A program made the position numbers and the translations under genes. A stretch of DNA of 5,255 nucleotides, from positions 1 through 5,255 of the forward strand of contig JANYFI010000192.1 of assembly GCA_025362765.1 (NCBI GenBank), in the 5' to 3' direction. Below the pieces are notes generated by a model. That model did no database searches, was not told the origin of the DNA, and was given only the letters and a program-made list of their open reading frames with translations. Positions 1 through 5,255 of this stretch are shown in pieces. Positions within the stretch are counted from its first letter, which is position 1; each line of letters begins with the position of its first letter. The DNA is from Ferruginibacter sp. (lineage in GTDB: Bacteria; Bacteroidota; Bacteroidia; Chitinophagales; Chitinophagaceae).

Positions 1-2
1 AG

Positions 3-44
3 GGATTCGGAGAAGATCATTTTAAATTAAAAGTAGAGATGTAG
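3..44 (+). CDS. Possible 3' end of an upstream gene (partial)
   Basis: An open frame enters from the left edge and reads GFGEDHFKLKVEM before a TAG at 42-44. The mix of charged and hydrophobic residues looks like a normal protein C-terminus, and the other two forward frames stop at 23-25 and 28-30. Thirteen codons are too few to identify a family, and an open run of this length can arise by chance. No terminator with a U-tract follows it. The call rests only on composition and on the frame being open to the edge. Confidence 0.3.
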   Translation, partial: GFGEDHFKLKVEM

Positions 45-104
45 CTCATTTCTGTATTCTTAAAAAGAGTAACCGCAAAAATAAAATACAATTTTTTGTC
101 CGGG

Positions 105-120
105 CAAAGCAGCAGCTTTG
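105..120 (+). other. Small perfect hairpin
   Basis: CAAAGC (105-110) and GCTTTG (115-120) are perfect inverted repeats around an AGCA loop. No T-run follows on either strand, so it is not a standard intrinsic terminator. It sits between the possible upstream gene end and the hypothetical membrane ORF and covers that ORF's TTG codon. A six-base stem could be chance. Confidence 0.3.
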
Positions 121-483
121 TGGAACATCCTTGCATCGCCCTATTGTACGGCTTATTTTTCAATTGGGTTTTTATTATGTTGCATAAAGGTTTGTTGTAA
201 GCGGTATAACTGTCAAATCTTACGGTTCAGGAGCGTCGGTTATTCGGCCATTCTTTCTATTGCGATGACAATAATTTTGACAGACATTTACTTTATTCCC
301 CAACTATTCCATTTTAAATATTCCTCCATTTTTGCTGTTAATGCACATCCGTTTCAAAGTATTAAATCAAGGCTTCTACTATTTTTGGTACTATATTTTT
401 GGGTAAGTATTCCTCTTGTAATACTTTGTAAAAAAGATTCTCAAAACCCAGTATTGACTTTAACGAATAAAAGTACCGGGTAA
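118..483 (+). CDS. Doubtful small hydrophobic membrane protein, hypothetical
   Basis: A 121-codon open frame with no recognisable family. The translation is rich in Phe, Leu, Ile and Cys. It shows about three hydrophobic stretches (roughly residues 5-27, 41-62 and 86-104), broken by short basic segments such as CCKRY near 26-30, and ends in a polar tail, so it would be an inner-membrane protein. The start is weak: the frame opens after a TAA at 82-84, and the first usable codon is a TTG at 118 that lies inside a small hairpin. The first ATG is at 265, which would leave 73 residues. A competing open frame (45 to about 198) overlaps its 5' end, so this may be a decayed or frameshifted gene, or a chance ORF. 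It ends about 50 bases before the metZ promoter box. Confidence 0.3.
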   Translation: MWNILASPYCTAYFSIGFLLCCIKVCCKRYNCQILRFRSVGYSAILSIAMTIILTDIYFIPQLFHFKYSSIFAVNAHPFQSIKSRLLLFLVLYFWVSIPLVILCKKDSQNPVLTLTNKSTG

Positions 484-535
484 AAAAATACAAACCATCT
501 TGCTTTTCTAATGATTTAAGTGACTGCCTAATAGT

Positions 536-543
536 TAGCTTTG
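536..543 (+). promoter_or_regulatory. Bacteroidota -7 promoter box for metZ
   Basis: TAGCTTTG is an exact match to the Bacteroidota primary sigma factor -7 consensus TAnnTTTG. It would place the transcript start near 548-550, giving a leader of about 40 bases before the ATG at 591. The -33 element is poor: TTTA at 515-518 lies 17 bases upstream where TTG or TTTG is expected. The leader is AT-rich without a Shine-Dalgarno sequence, usual for this phylum, and is too short for a known SAM riboswitch. Confidence 0.5.
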
Positions 544-590
544 TGTATAAATTTCAACTGATAAAAAAAGTCAATTAAAAAAGGTCATCC

Positions 591-1748
591 ATGAACCCAA
601 TAACAAAAGCCATCCGCATACAAACAGAACGTACCAGCCAGATGGAACATGCCACCCCGATGTTTTTAACCAGCAGCTTTTGTTATAATGATGCGGAAGA
701 AATGCGGGCGGCCTTTGCAGATGAAACAGATGCCAATATTTACAGCCGTTTCAGCAATCCTAACAGTACCGAGTTTATTGATAAAATGGTAGCGCTTGAA
801 GGCGCCGAAGCTGGCTTTGCTACTGCTTCAGGCATGGCCGCAGTGTTTGCTTCTTTTATGACCTTTTTAAAAAATGGAGATCATATCCTGGCCTGTAGTT
901 CAGTGTTTGGCAGTACGGTGACGGTGCTCAATAAATACCTGCCAAAATTTGGTATTGAAGTAAGTTATGTTGCAGCAAATGATCCTGCATCCTGGGAAGC
1001 AGCCATCAGGCCCAATACCAAAATGATTTACATGGAAACGCCGACTAATCCGGGCCTTGATATCATTGATTTAGAACTGGTGGGAAAGCTGGCAAAAAAA
1101 CATCACCTTCTTTTAAATGTAGATAATTGTTTTGCTACACCTGTTTGTCAAACTCCCATTGCTTTTGGCGCCGACCTGGTAATACATTCTGCAACCAAAT
1201 GGCTGGATGGACAGGGCCGTGTGTTAGGCGGCGTAGTTGTAGGAAAAAAAGAACTGATTCATGAGCTATATTTGTTTTGCAGAAGTACCGGACCGGCCTT
1301 GTCGCCGTTTAACGCATGGATACTAAGCAAAAGCCTTGAAACCCTTGATGTACGTATGGAACGCCATGCGGGCAATGCGTTAAAGATTGCCCAAAAATTA
1401 GAAGGACATGAAAAAATAAGCTGGATTAAATATCCCTATTTGCCCAGCCATCCGCAGCATGCAATTGCTTTAAAGCAAATGAAAAATGGCGGAGGTTTAA
1501 TTTCCTTTAATTTGAAAGGTGGATTGGAAAGCGGCCGTAATTTTTTGAATAAATTAAAAATGCTGAGCCTCACGGCCAATCTGGGTGATACCCGCAGCAT
1601 TGCCTCTCATCCTGCAAGTACCACTCATGCCAAACTAAGTGAAGCTGAAAGACAAGCCGTAAACATTACGCCAGGCCTCATTCGCATTTCTGTGGGATTA
1701 GAATATGTGGATGATATTTTGGATGATATTTTGCAGGCGCTTTCCTGA
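591..1748 (+). CDS. metZ: O-succinylhomoserine sulfhydrylase (MetZ-type, PLP-dependent)
   Basis: A cytoplasmic PLP enzyme of the Cys/Met metabolism (trans-sulfuration) family. It would combine an activated homoserine ester with sulfide to give homocysteine for methionine synthesis. The 385 residues match the family length. Visible landmarks: YSRFSNP (51-57) with the Tyr and Arg that reach the cofactor phosphate of the partner subunit, SGMA (80-83), SVFGST (104-109) with Phe where cystathionine gamma-synthases usually have Tyr, METPTNP (148-154), NVDNCFATP (176-184) with Asp178 facing the pyridine nitrogen, SATKWLDGQGR (200-210) with Lys203 as Schiff-base lysine, and LGDTRS (331-336). Arg365 in LIRISVGLE should bind the substrate carboxylate. 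The DGQGR after the lysine and the SVFG motif favour MetZ over MetB, MetY or methionine gamma-lyase, though succinyl versus acetyl ester preference cannot be read from sequence. The ATG at 591 gives the expected N-terminus. It stands alone, with its own promoter box and terminator. Confidence 0.88.
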   Translation: MNPITKAIRIQTERTSQMEHATPMFLTSSFCYNDAEEMRAAFADETDANIYSRFSNPNSTEFIDKMVALEGAEAGFATASGMAAVFASFMTFLKNGDHILACSSVFGSTVTVLNKYLPKFGIEVSYVAANDPASWEAAIRPNTKMIYMETPTNPGLDIIDLELVGKLAKKHHLLLNVDNCFATPVCQTPIAFGADLVIHSATKWLDGQGRVLGGVVVGKKELIHELYLFCRSTGPALSPFNAWILSKSLETLDVRMERHAGNALKIAQKLEGHEKISWIKYPYLPSHPQHAIALKQMKNGGGLISFNLKGGLESGRNFLNKLKMLSLTANLGDTRSIASHPASTTHAKLSEAERQAVNITPGLIRISVGLEYVDDILDDILQALS

Positions 1749-1790
1749 GTTGTATGTTACAAGTGATGAGTGATAAGTTTTTTCGGCTGA

Positions 1791-1817
1791 CGAAGTTTTT
1801 TCAACTTCGGTTTTTTT
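1791..1817 (+). terminator. Intrinsic terminator of metZ
   Basis: CGAAGTT (1791-1797) pairs perfectly with AACTTCG (1803-1809) around a TTTTC loop, followed by G and seven Ts (1811-1817). It lies 43 bases after the metZ stop. In the opposite direction the hairpin is not followed by a U-run, so it should not terminate the convergent zwf transcript efficiently. The decamer AAGTTTTTTC occurs twice here (1775-1784 and 1793-1802). Confidence 0.8.
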
Positions 1818-1844
1818 CAAAAAAATCTTAAACTATCCAATGTC

Positions 1845-3308
1845 CTAAAATAATTCCGATCCTTCTGGCCCCGGCATGCCTGCAGCATAATTGGGAAAAT
1901 ACACCGGTGCATCTTCGGTCCATGCTTTTAGTACTGGCATAATGATATCCCAGGCGGCTTCCACCTGGTCGGCACGCATAAACAGTGTACTGTCGCCTTG
2001 CATTACATCCAACAGCAATGTCTCGTAGGCTTCAGGTGTGCCTGTCTTGTAACTTTCTTCATAGTCAAACAGCATGTTTACCGGATTTAGCACCATTTGT
2101 AATCCGGGTTTTTTTGCCTGAAAATTCATAGAGATAAACATTTTTGGCTGAATGTTCATAGTAATGCTGTTGGGCTGCCAGTTGCCGGTAGCTTCTGTCG
2201 GAAAAGATCTATGTGGCACTGGTTTAAAGTGTATCGTAATATAACTCCTCGCTTCATTCATGCGTTTACCGCTACGCACGTAAAACGGAACGTCCTGCCA
2301 GCGCCAGTTATCTACAAATAATTTAAGTGCGGCGAATGTTTCAGTGTTGGAGTTTTTAGCTACACCTGGTTCATCCCGGTATGCTTTTACTTTTTTTCCT
2401 TCCATCCAGCCGGCTCCATATTGCCCGCGAATGGCATATCTGTGTACATCCAGTTGTTCAATGTCTCTCACGGCATGCAATACATCTGTTTTGCGGTTGC
2501 GTATTTCATCAGCATCAAAACTAACCGGCGGTTCCATACAGATGAGGCAAAGCAATTGCAACAGGTGATTTTGTATCATATCCCGCAACGCACCTGCATG
2601 GTCAAAGTATCCGCCCCGTGTTTCCACGCCCAGTTGTTCAGCTACTGTTATTTGCACATGGCTGATATAATTACGGTTCCAGGTGGGTTCAAATAAGGCG
2701 TTGGCAAATCGAAAAGCCAAAATATTTTGTACCGTTTCTTTTCCTAAAAAATGATCGATACGATACACCTGCGATTCATCAAAAGTGTTGCAAATAATTT
2801 TATTCAGATGGCGGGCACTGTCAAGGTCTTGTCCAAAGGGTTTTTCCGCCACAATCCGGCTGTAAGTCTTGTCAGCAGCCAAACCTACCGCACCAATATT
2901 GGTAACAATCGTTTCAATAAAAGCAGGAGAAACCGCCATATAAAATATACTGTTACTTCTTCCGCCCCATTCTTTTTCTGTTTGTTTTATTAATTTGGCA
3001 ATATAGCTGTACGTGGAGGCGGCTTTAAAATCTCCTTTTTTATATTGGAGACATTTTTCAAAAGCCAGCCATTCTTTTTTCTTAGCCTTGCCACTGCGGC
3101 TGAATTTATTAATGCCCTCATGCACGTGCAACTGGTATTCCGGCAGAGTCATTGCTTTAATATCCAGCCCCAGTACCAGGAAATTTTCCGGCAGCCAATT
3201 ATCCAAATACAAATTATAAATAGCAGGCAATAATTTTCGCCAGGCAAGATCTCCACCGGCGCCAAAAATTACGATGATGGTATGCGAAGGTTTAGCTGAT
3301 GTATCCAT
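1845..3308 (-). CDS. zwf: Glucose-6-phosphate 1-dehydrogenase
   Basis: Oxidises glucose 6-phosphate to 6-phosphogluconolactone, the entry step of the oxidative pentose phosphate pathway, in the cytoplasm. The 487 residues are full family length. The N-terminal Rossmann domain carries [10 protein letters not shown] (16-25), a variant of the usual GASGDLAKRK. EKPFG (155-159) follows, then the signature RIDHFLGKE (183-191) with Asp185, His186 and Lys190. The second catalytic histidine is His248 in [11 protein letters not shown] (243-253). The C-terminal beta+alpha domain includes [11 protein letters not shown] (340-350) and [10 protein letters not shown] near 407-416. The coenzyme loop GLDIKAMT (47-54) lacks the arginine expected at residue 50, so NADP preference is uncertain. 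The ATG at 3308 places the glycine motif at the usual distance from the N-terminus. No pgl or gnd gene is adjacent. The gene lies downstream of the LuxE-like gene on the same strand, 167 bases away, and converges on metZ. No U-tract terminator is seen after its TAG. Confidence 0.96.
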   Translation of the reverse strand: MDTSAKPSHTIIVIFGAGGDLAWRKLLPAIYNLYLDNWLPENFLVLGLDIKAMTLPEYQLHVHEGINKFSRSGKAKKKEWLAFEKCLQYKKGDFKAASTYSYIAKLIKQTEKEWGGRSNSIFYMAVSPAFIETIVTNIGAVGLAADKTYSRIVAEKPFGQDLDSARHLNKIICNTFDESQVYRIDHFLGKETVQNILAFRFANALFEPTWNRNYISHVQITVAEQLGVETRGGYFDHAGALRDMIQNHLLQLLCLICMEPPVSFDADEIRNRKTDVLHAVRDIEQLDVHRYAIRGQYGAGWMEGKKVKAYRDEPGVAKNSNTETFAALKLFVDNWRWQDVPFYVRSGKRMNEARSYITIHFKPVPHRSFPTEATGNWQPNSITMNIQPKMFISMNFQAKKPGLQMVLNPVNMLFDYEESYKTGTPEAYETLLLDVMQGDSTLFMRADQVEAAWDIIMPVLKAWTEDAPVYFPNYAAGMPGPEGSELF

Positions 3309-3332
3309 ATTTATTAAAATTAATTCAGTATG

Positions 3333-3377
3333 CTAAGGTAAGGGAAAAGCCAGTAGACAGTTGTTAGGTTAAAGATA
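3333..3377 (-). promoter_or_regulatory. Possible zwf promoter region (weak)
   Basis: Two seven-of-eight matches to TAnnTTTG lie on the minus strand upstream of zwf: TACCTTAG (3340 to 3333) and TATCTTTA (3377 to 3370). Neither has a TTG at the usual -33 spacing. One of them may serve zwf, because the repeat-filled 167-base gap makes simple read-through from the upstream gene less likely. This is inference from degenerate matches. Confidence 0.25.
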
Positions 3378-3474
3378 ATAGATGATGGTTTATAGATGAT
3401 AGCTGACAGCTGTTAGTTGATAGATAATAGCGAAGTTGTACTAACAACTGTCAACCATCCACTGTCAGCTGACA
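3356..3474. repeat. Cluster of short direct and inverted repeats
   Basis: The spacer between zwf and the LuxE-like gene is built from shuffled short modules. GACAGTTGTTAG (3356-3367) and CTAACAACTGTC (3441-3452) form a perfect 12-base inverted repeat. AGCTGACAG (3401-3409) and CTGTCAGCT (3462-3470) form a perfect 9-base one that crosses the first rather than nesting in it. TGTCAGCTGACA (3463-3474) is a perfect palindrome one base past the LuxE-like stop, and ACAGCTGT (3406-3413) is another. Direct repeats are ATAGATGAT (3378-3386, 3392-3400), AGATAATAG (3373-3381, 3422-3430) and ACTGTCA (3447-3453, 3461-3467). From memory, spacers rich in ACTGTCAAC- and ACTAACAAC-like words are common in Bacteroidota genomes. 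No T-run follows any arm, so none is a clear intrinsic terminator. Confidence 0.75.
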
Positions 3475-3475
3475 A

Positions 3476-4492
3476 TTATAACGAAAGCAAACTACATCCC
3501 CTGATATCCGAATTATCCAACCGGCCTAAAATTTCAAAGCTTTCGTCAGGGTATAACTTAGCAGCGTCATCGGTAGCGATGAAGCTGCAACTATAAATAT
3601 TTGCCAGGTCAATCACATTTACCGCACCACTGGCTATCTTATTTTTTTCGGCTAATAAAACGGATAAGGGATCATCTTCCTCTCTTACCAGCACCTTCAT
3701 CCATGGCGGGCAAGTAAAAATACCATCGCCTGCAGAGTATGCCTGGCTTAATAATTCAGTCATTCCATATTCGGAATGAATTTTACTGAGGCCAAAACTC
3801 TTGCACAAAATGGCATGCACTTCCTGCCGGGTCATTTCTTTTCTTCGGCCCTTCATGCCCCCTGTTTCCATGATAATTGTATGTTGTAACTGTAGGGGGA
3901 ATGCCTCTGCAAAATCAAGCAGGGCAAAGGTTACCCCAATCAACAGGGTTTTCTGTTGTTGCTTTTCAAGCCCCGTTATTATTTGATGGAATTTTTCGAG
4001 ATCATCCAAATAAAATCCGCTGTCAGCATGTTCGCTTTGGTGAATTAATCTCTCCGCCATCATCACCAATGAAGAATTATTTCTTTCCAGGTAGGAGGGA
4101 AGCAACGCGATAATACACCAATCTTTAGGTTCGCCATAAAACAACCGAAAAGCGGCGTTAAAACTTTGTTCATACAAGCCAACATCTTTTACTAAATGTT
4201 TGCTGTTGATGGTTTGCGTGGTGCCGCTGCTTTCAAAAACTACTTCCGGTTCAAAATCTGTAGTAGCAATGGTATGCGTTTTAAAGAGGGCAATTGGCAA
4301 AAACGGAATATTTTTTATTGCGTTTATTGTGGAAGGATCAGTGTGTAAAGTATCGCAGTATTGCCGGTATACCTTATTTTGCTGGTATTGAAATTGAAAG
4401 ATATCCAATGCATAAGTCCTAAAACTGTTATGGTTAATGGAGGTTAATTTATGTAATGCTGATATATTTTTAACGGAACTATTCAATTTCAA
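3476..4492 (-). CDS. LuxE/PaaK-family acyl-protein synthetase-like protein
   Basis: A member of the LuxE branch of the adenylate-forming superfamily, which activates a fatty or other acyl group as acyl-AMP and passes it to an acceptor. Motifs in order: ESSGTTQ (87-93), the phosphate-binding loop; LLPSYLERNNSSLV (130-143); METGGMKGRRKEM (208-220); SEYGMTELLSQAYS (240-253), the adenine-site motif; IATDD (305-309) with the ribose-binding Asp; and GRLDNSDIRGCSLLSL (323-338), the hinge and C-terminal tail. Cys333, six residues from the end, sits where LuxE carries its acylated cysteine. Length (338) is normal or slightly short. No luxA, B, C or D gene is present, so bioluminescence is not implied and the substrate is unknown. 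The start is odd: an in-frame TGA at 4495-4493 directly precedes a TTG at 4492, a second TTG is at 4486, and there is no in-frame ATG before residue 144. The family call is firm, the exact start is not. Confidence 0.85.
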   Translation of the reverse strand: MKLNSSVKNISALHKLTSINHNSFRTYALDIFQFQYQQNKVYRQYCDTLHTDPSTINAIKNIPFLPIALFKTHTIATTDFEPEVVFESSGTTQTINSKHLVKDVGLYEQSFNAAFRLFYGEPKDWCIIALLPSYLERNNSSLVMMAERLIHQSEHADSGFYLDDLEKFHQIITGLEKQQQKTLLIGVTFALLDFAEAFPLQLQHTIIMETGGMKGRRKEMTRQEVHAILCKSFGLSKIHSEYGMTELLSQAYSAGDGIFTCPPWMKVLVREEDDPLSVLLAEKNKIASGAVNVIDLANIYSCSFIATDDAAKLYPDESFEILGRLDNSDIRGCSLLSL

Positions 4493-4496
4493 TCAT

Positions 4497-4504
4497 TAAT
4501 TTTG
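4497..4504 (+). promoter_or_regulatory. -7 promoter box for the lipoprotein gene
   Basis: TAATTTTG matches TAnnTTTG exactly and lies 17 bases before the ATG at 4522, implying a leader of only about 10 bases. No TTG is seen 17-23 bases upstream, so the -33 part is missing or degenerate. It sits in the 29-base gap between divergent genes. In DNA this AT-rich the match could be chance. Confidence 0.4.
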
Positions 4505-4516
4505 ACTTATAATTTA

Positions 4517-4524
4517 CAAAGATG
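4517..4524 (-). promoter_or_regulatory. Possible -7 box for the LuxE-like gene
   Basis: On the minus strand CATCTTTG matches TAnnTTTG at seven of eight positions. It would start transcription near 4510, about 18 bases ahead of the TTG at 4492. It overlaps the start codon of the divergent lipoprotein gene. No -33 element is evident. Confidence 0.3.
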
Positions 4525-4962
4525 CGTAACACTATTTTAATTGGCTTGGTTTGTTTTATTTTTTTGGGTTGTAAAAAGGATACTTATTCTTCTACGCCAT
4601 CTTTAAAATACAAATCTGTTAATACAAATGTTTTATATCCCGGACAGGTAATAAAGTTTACGCTTTCTTTTACAGACCTTGAAGGCGATTTGGATTCTAT
4701 CTTTATTCAAAAAATAAATCCCCGTTGCAGCCAAAGCACTACTACTGAAAAATTTTACCTGGGCGATGCCATTGTAAAATTAGGCAGTACCCACGATGAT
4801 TTACTCGTTTCTTATGGTTATCGCGTAGTTGGATATCCGCTGATTGGCGAACCTAAATGTGATTTCAACGATACTTGTTTTTATCAGTTCAGCGTAATTG
4901 ATAAAGCAAATCACCGCAGTGACACTGTCAACTCCGAAAATATTGTTATAGTAAAGCAATAA
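4522..4962 (+). CDS. Small lipoprotein, hypothetical
   Basis: A 146-residue protein with no family I can name. The N-terminus is a type II signal peptide: Arg2, a hydrophobic run (4-15), then FLGC with Cys17 as the lipidated residue, followed by KKD. This is usual for Bacteroidota outer-membrane or surface lipoproteins. The mature part looks like one beta-sandwich domain, with YPGQVIKFTLSFTDLEGDLDS (39-59) resembling the opening strands and acidic turn of Ig-like or cadherin-like modules, and alternating strand-like segments to the end. Cys69, Cys113 and Cys119 could include a disulfide, since the mature protein would be outside the cytoplasm. The ATG at 4522 gives a well-formed signal peptide. 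The gene is divergent from the LuxE-like gene with 29 bases between them and is followed by a probable terminator, so it appears monocistronic. The lipoprotein call is solid, and the function is unknown. Confidence 0.82.
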   Translation: MRNTILIGLVCFIFLGCKKDTYSSTPSLKYKSVNTNVLYPGQVIKFTLSFTDLEGDLDSIFIQKINPRCSQSTTTEKFYLGDAIVKLGSTHDDLLVSYGYRVVGYPLIGEPKCDFNDTCFYQFSVIDKANHRSDTVNSENIVIVKQ

Positions 4963-5030
4963 TACAATGTGTTCTTTCTCTGTTCGCTACAATTTTTTGT
5001 TTACCTATCGCCTTTAAAGCATAATGCTGA

Positions 5031-5062
5031 ACATTGATTCTATTAAATTGAATCATGTTTTT
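5031..5062 (+). terminator. Probable intrinsic terminator after the lipoprotein gene
   Basis: ACATTGATTC (5031-5040) pairs with GAATCATGT (5050-5058) as nine base pairs with one bulged T, around a nine-base AT-rich loop. A run of five Ts (5058-5062) begins at the last paired base. It lies about 70 bases after the lipoprotein stop and 58 before the peptidase ATG. The stem is AT-rich and of moderate strength. Confidence 0.45.
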
Positions 5063-5097
5063 GATATTTAACAAGGCATAGTGTGCTTCGGATGTAG

Positions 5098-5105
5098 TTA
5101 ATTTG
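5098..5105 (+). promoter_or_regulatory. Possible -7 box for the M42 peptidase gene
   Basis: TTAATTTG matches TAnnTTTG at seven of eight positions, 15 bases before the ATG at 5121. No TTG lies at the proper -33 distance. Its place between a terminator and a gene start is reasonable, but the match is weak. Confidence 0.25.
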
Positions 5106-5120
5106 TAAAAAATAATTACA

Positions 5121-5255
5121 ATGGCTAAAGCAAAAGCAAAATCAACCAAGGCAAAAAGCATTTTAACCGATAAGTCGTATGCGTTTTTAAAAGACTATAT
5201 CAATAATCCTTCTCCAACAGGCTTTGAAAGCAGCGGGCAAAAATTATGGCTGGAA
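5121..5255 (+). CDS. M42-family metallopeptidase, N-terminal part (runs off window)
   Basis: Forty-five codons, open to the right edge. After a Lys/Ala-rich leader (residues 2-13) the segment SYAFLKDYINNPSPTGFES (19-37), followed by SGQKLWLE, resembles the opening of M42 (glutamyl aminopeptidase/endoglucanase-like) zinc peptidases. Their first helix is followed by a Pro-Thr-Gly-(Phe/Tyr)-Glu turn. The family forms large cytoplasmic aminopeptidase assemblies that trim peptides. The metal ligands and catalytic glutamate lie beyond the window, so activity cannot be judged. The start is well supported: an in-frame TAA lies at 5106-5108 and the ATG at 5121 is the first start after it. An M20-type peptidase is the main alternative. 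The basic leader does not look like a secretion signal. Confidence 0.72.
   Translation, partial: MAKAKAKSTKAKSILTDKSYAFLKDYINNPSPTGFESSGQKLWLE

Noticed and set aside
544..590. SAM-type riboswitch in the metZ leader
   Set aside because: The leader after the -7 box is only about 40 bases of AT-rich sequence, with no stem-loop resembling a SAM aptamer.
1811..1825. T7-C-A7 palindrome between metZ and zwf as a terminator for zwf
   Set aside because: A one-base loop cannot form, and there is no GC stem before the T-run on the minus strand.
2344..3233. Several 60-90-codon plus-strand open frames inside zwf
   Set aside because: They lie antisense to strongly conserved Zwf motifs and have no protein-like features of their own, so they are shadows.
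3801..4391. Three plus-strand open frames inside the LuxE-like gene
   Set aside because: They are antisense to conserved adenylation motifs, with Cys-rich, low-quality translations.
3476..4492. A bioluminescence (lux) cluster
   Set aside because: Only a LuxE-like gene is present. No luciferase, reductase or thioesterase gene is nearby, and LuxE-family proteins occur in many non-luminous bacteria.
4502..4513. TTGACT and TATAAT next to each other before the lipoprotein gene
   Set aside because: They resemble sigma-70 -35 and -10 boxes but are one base apart, and Bacteroidota do not use that promoter type.
4946..5161. 71-codon minus-strand open frame with a hydrophobic N-terminus
   Set aside because: Its hydrophobic start is the antisense of the Lys/Ala-rich leader of the M42 gene, and the rest is antisense to an AT-rich spacer with a terminator. 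No family resemblance.

Overview
The window looks like a piece of a Bacteroidota chromosome, most likely from the Chitinophagaceae or a close relative. The pointers are moderately AT-rich DNA, starts without Shine-Dalgarno sequences, exact copies of the Bacteroidota -7 promoter box TAnnTTTG upstream of genes, a short lipoprotein with a Cys-Lys-Lys-Asp mature end, and protein variants typical of that phylum. This placement is by pattern recognition only. No mobile element, CRISPR array, tRNA or rRNA is visible, and no clearly new multi-gene system.

Layout. Bases 1-44 hold what may be the last 13 codons of an upstream gene. Bases 118-483 hold a doubtful small membrane-protein ORF without an ATG start. 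Bases 591-1748 (+) encode a MetZ-type O-succinylhomoserine sulfhydrylase, with a promoter box before it and a good intrinsic terminator after it. Facing it is zwf (3308-1845, -), glucose-6-phosphate dehydrogenase. Upstream of zwf on the same strand, across a 167-base spacer full of short direct and inverted repeats, is a LuxE/PaaK-family acyl-protein synthetase-like gene (4492-3476, -) with no ATG start. Only 29 bases separate it from a divergent small lipoprotein gene (4522-4962, +). That gene is followed by a probable terminator and by the first 45 codons of an M42-family metallopeptidase (5121 to the window edge, +).

How the genes relate. MetZ makes homocysteine by direct sulfhydrylation, and Zwf feeds the oxidative pentose phosphate pathway. 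They are convergent, so shared transcription is not expected. The LuxE-like gene and zwf could be co-transcribed, but the long repeat-filled spacer argues for separate promoters. The window reads as ordinary housekeeping and accessory genes set side by side. The points most worth a second look are the altered coenzyme-binding loop of Zwf, the start of the LuxE-like gene, its C-terminal cysteine outside any lux context, and the repeat cluster between them.
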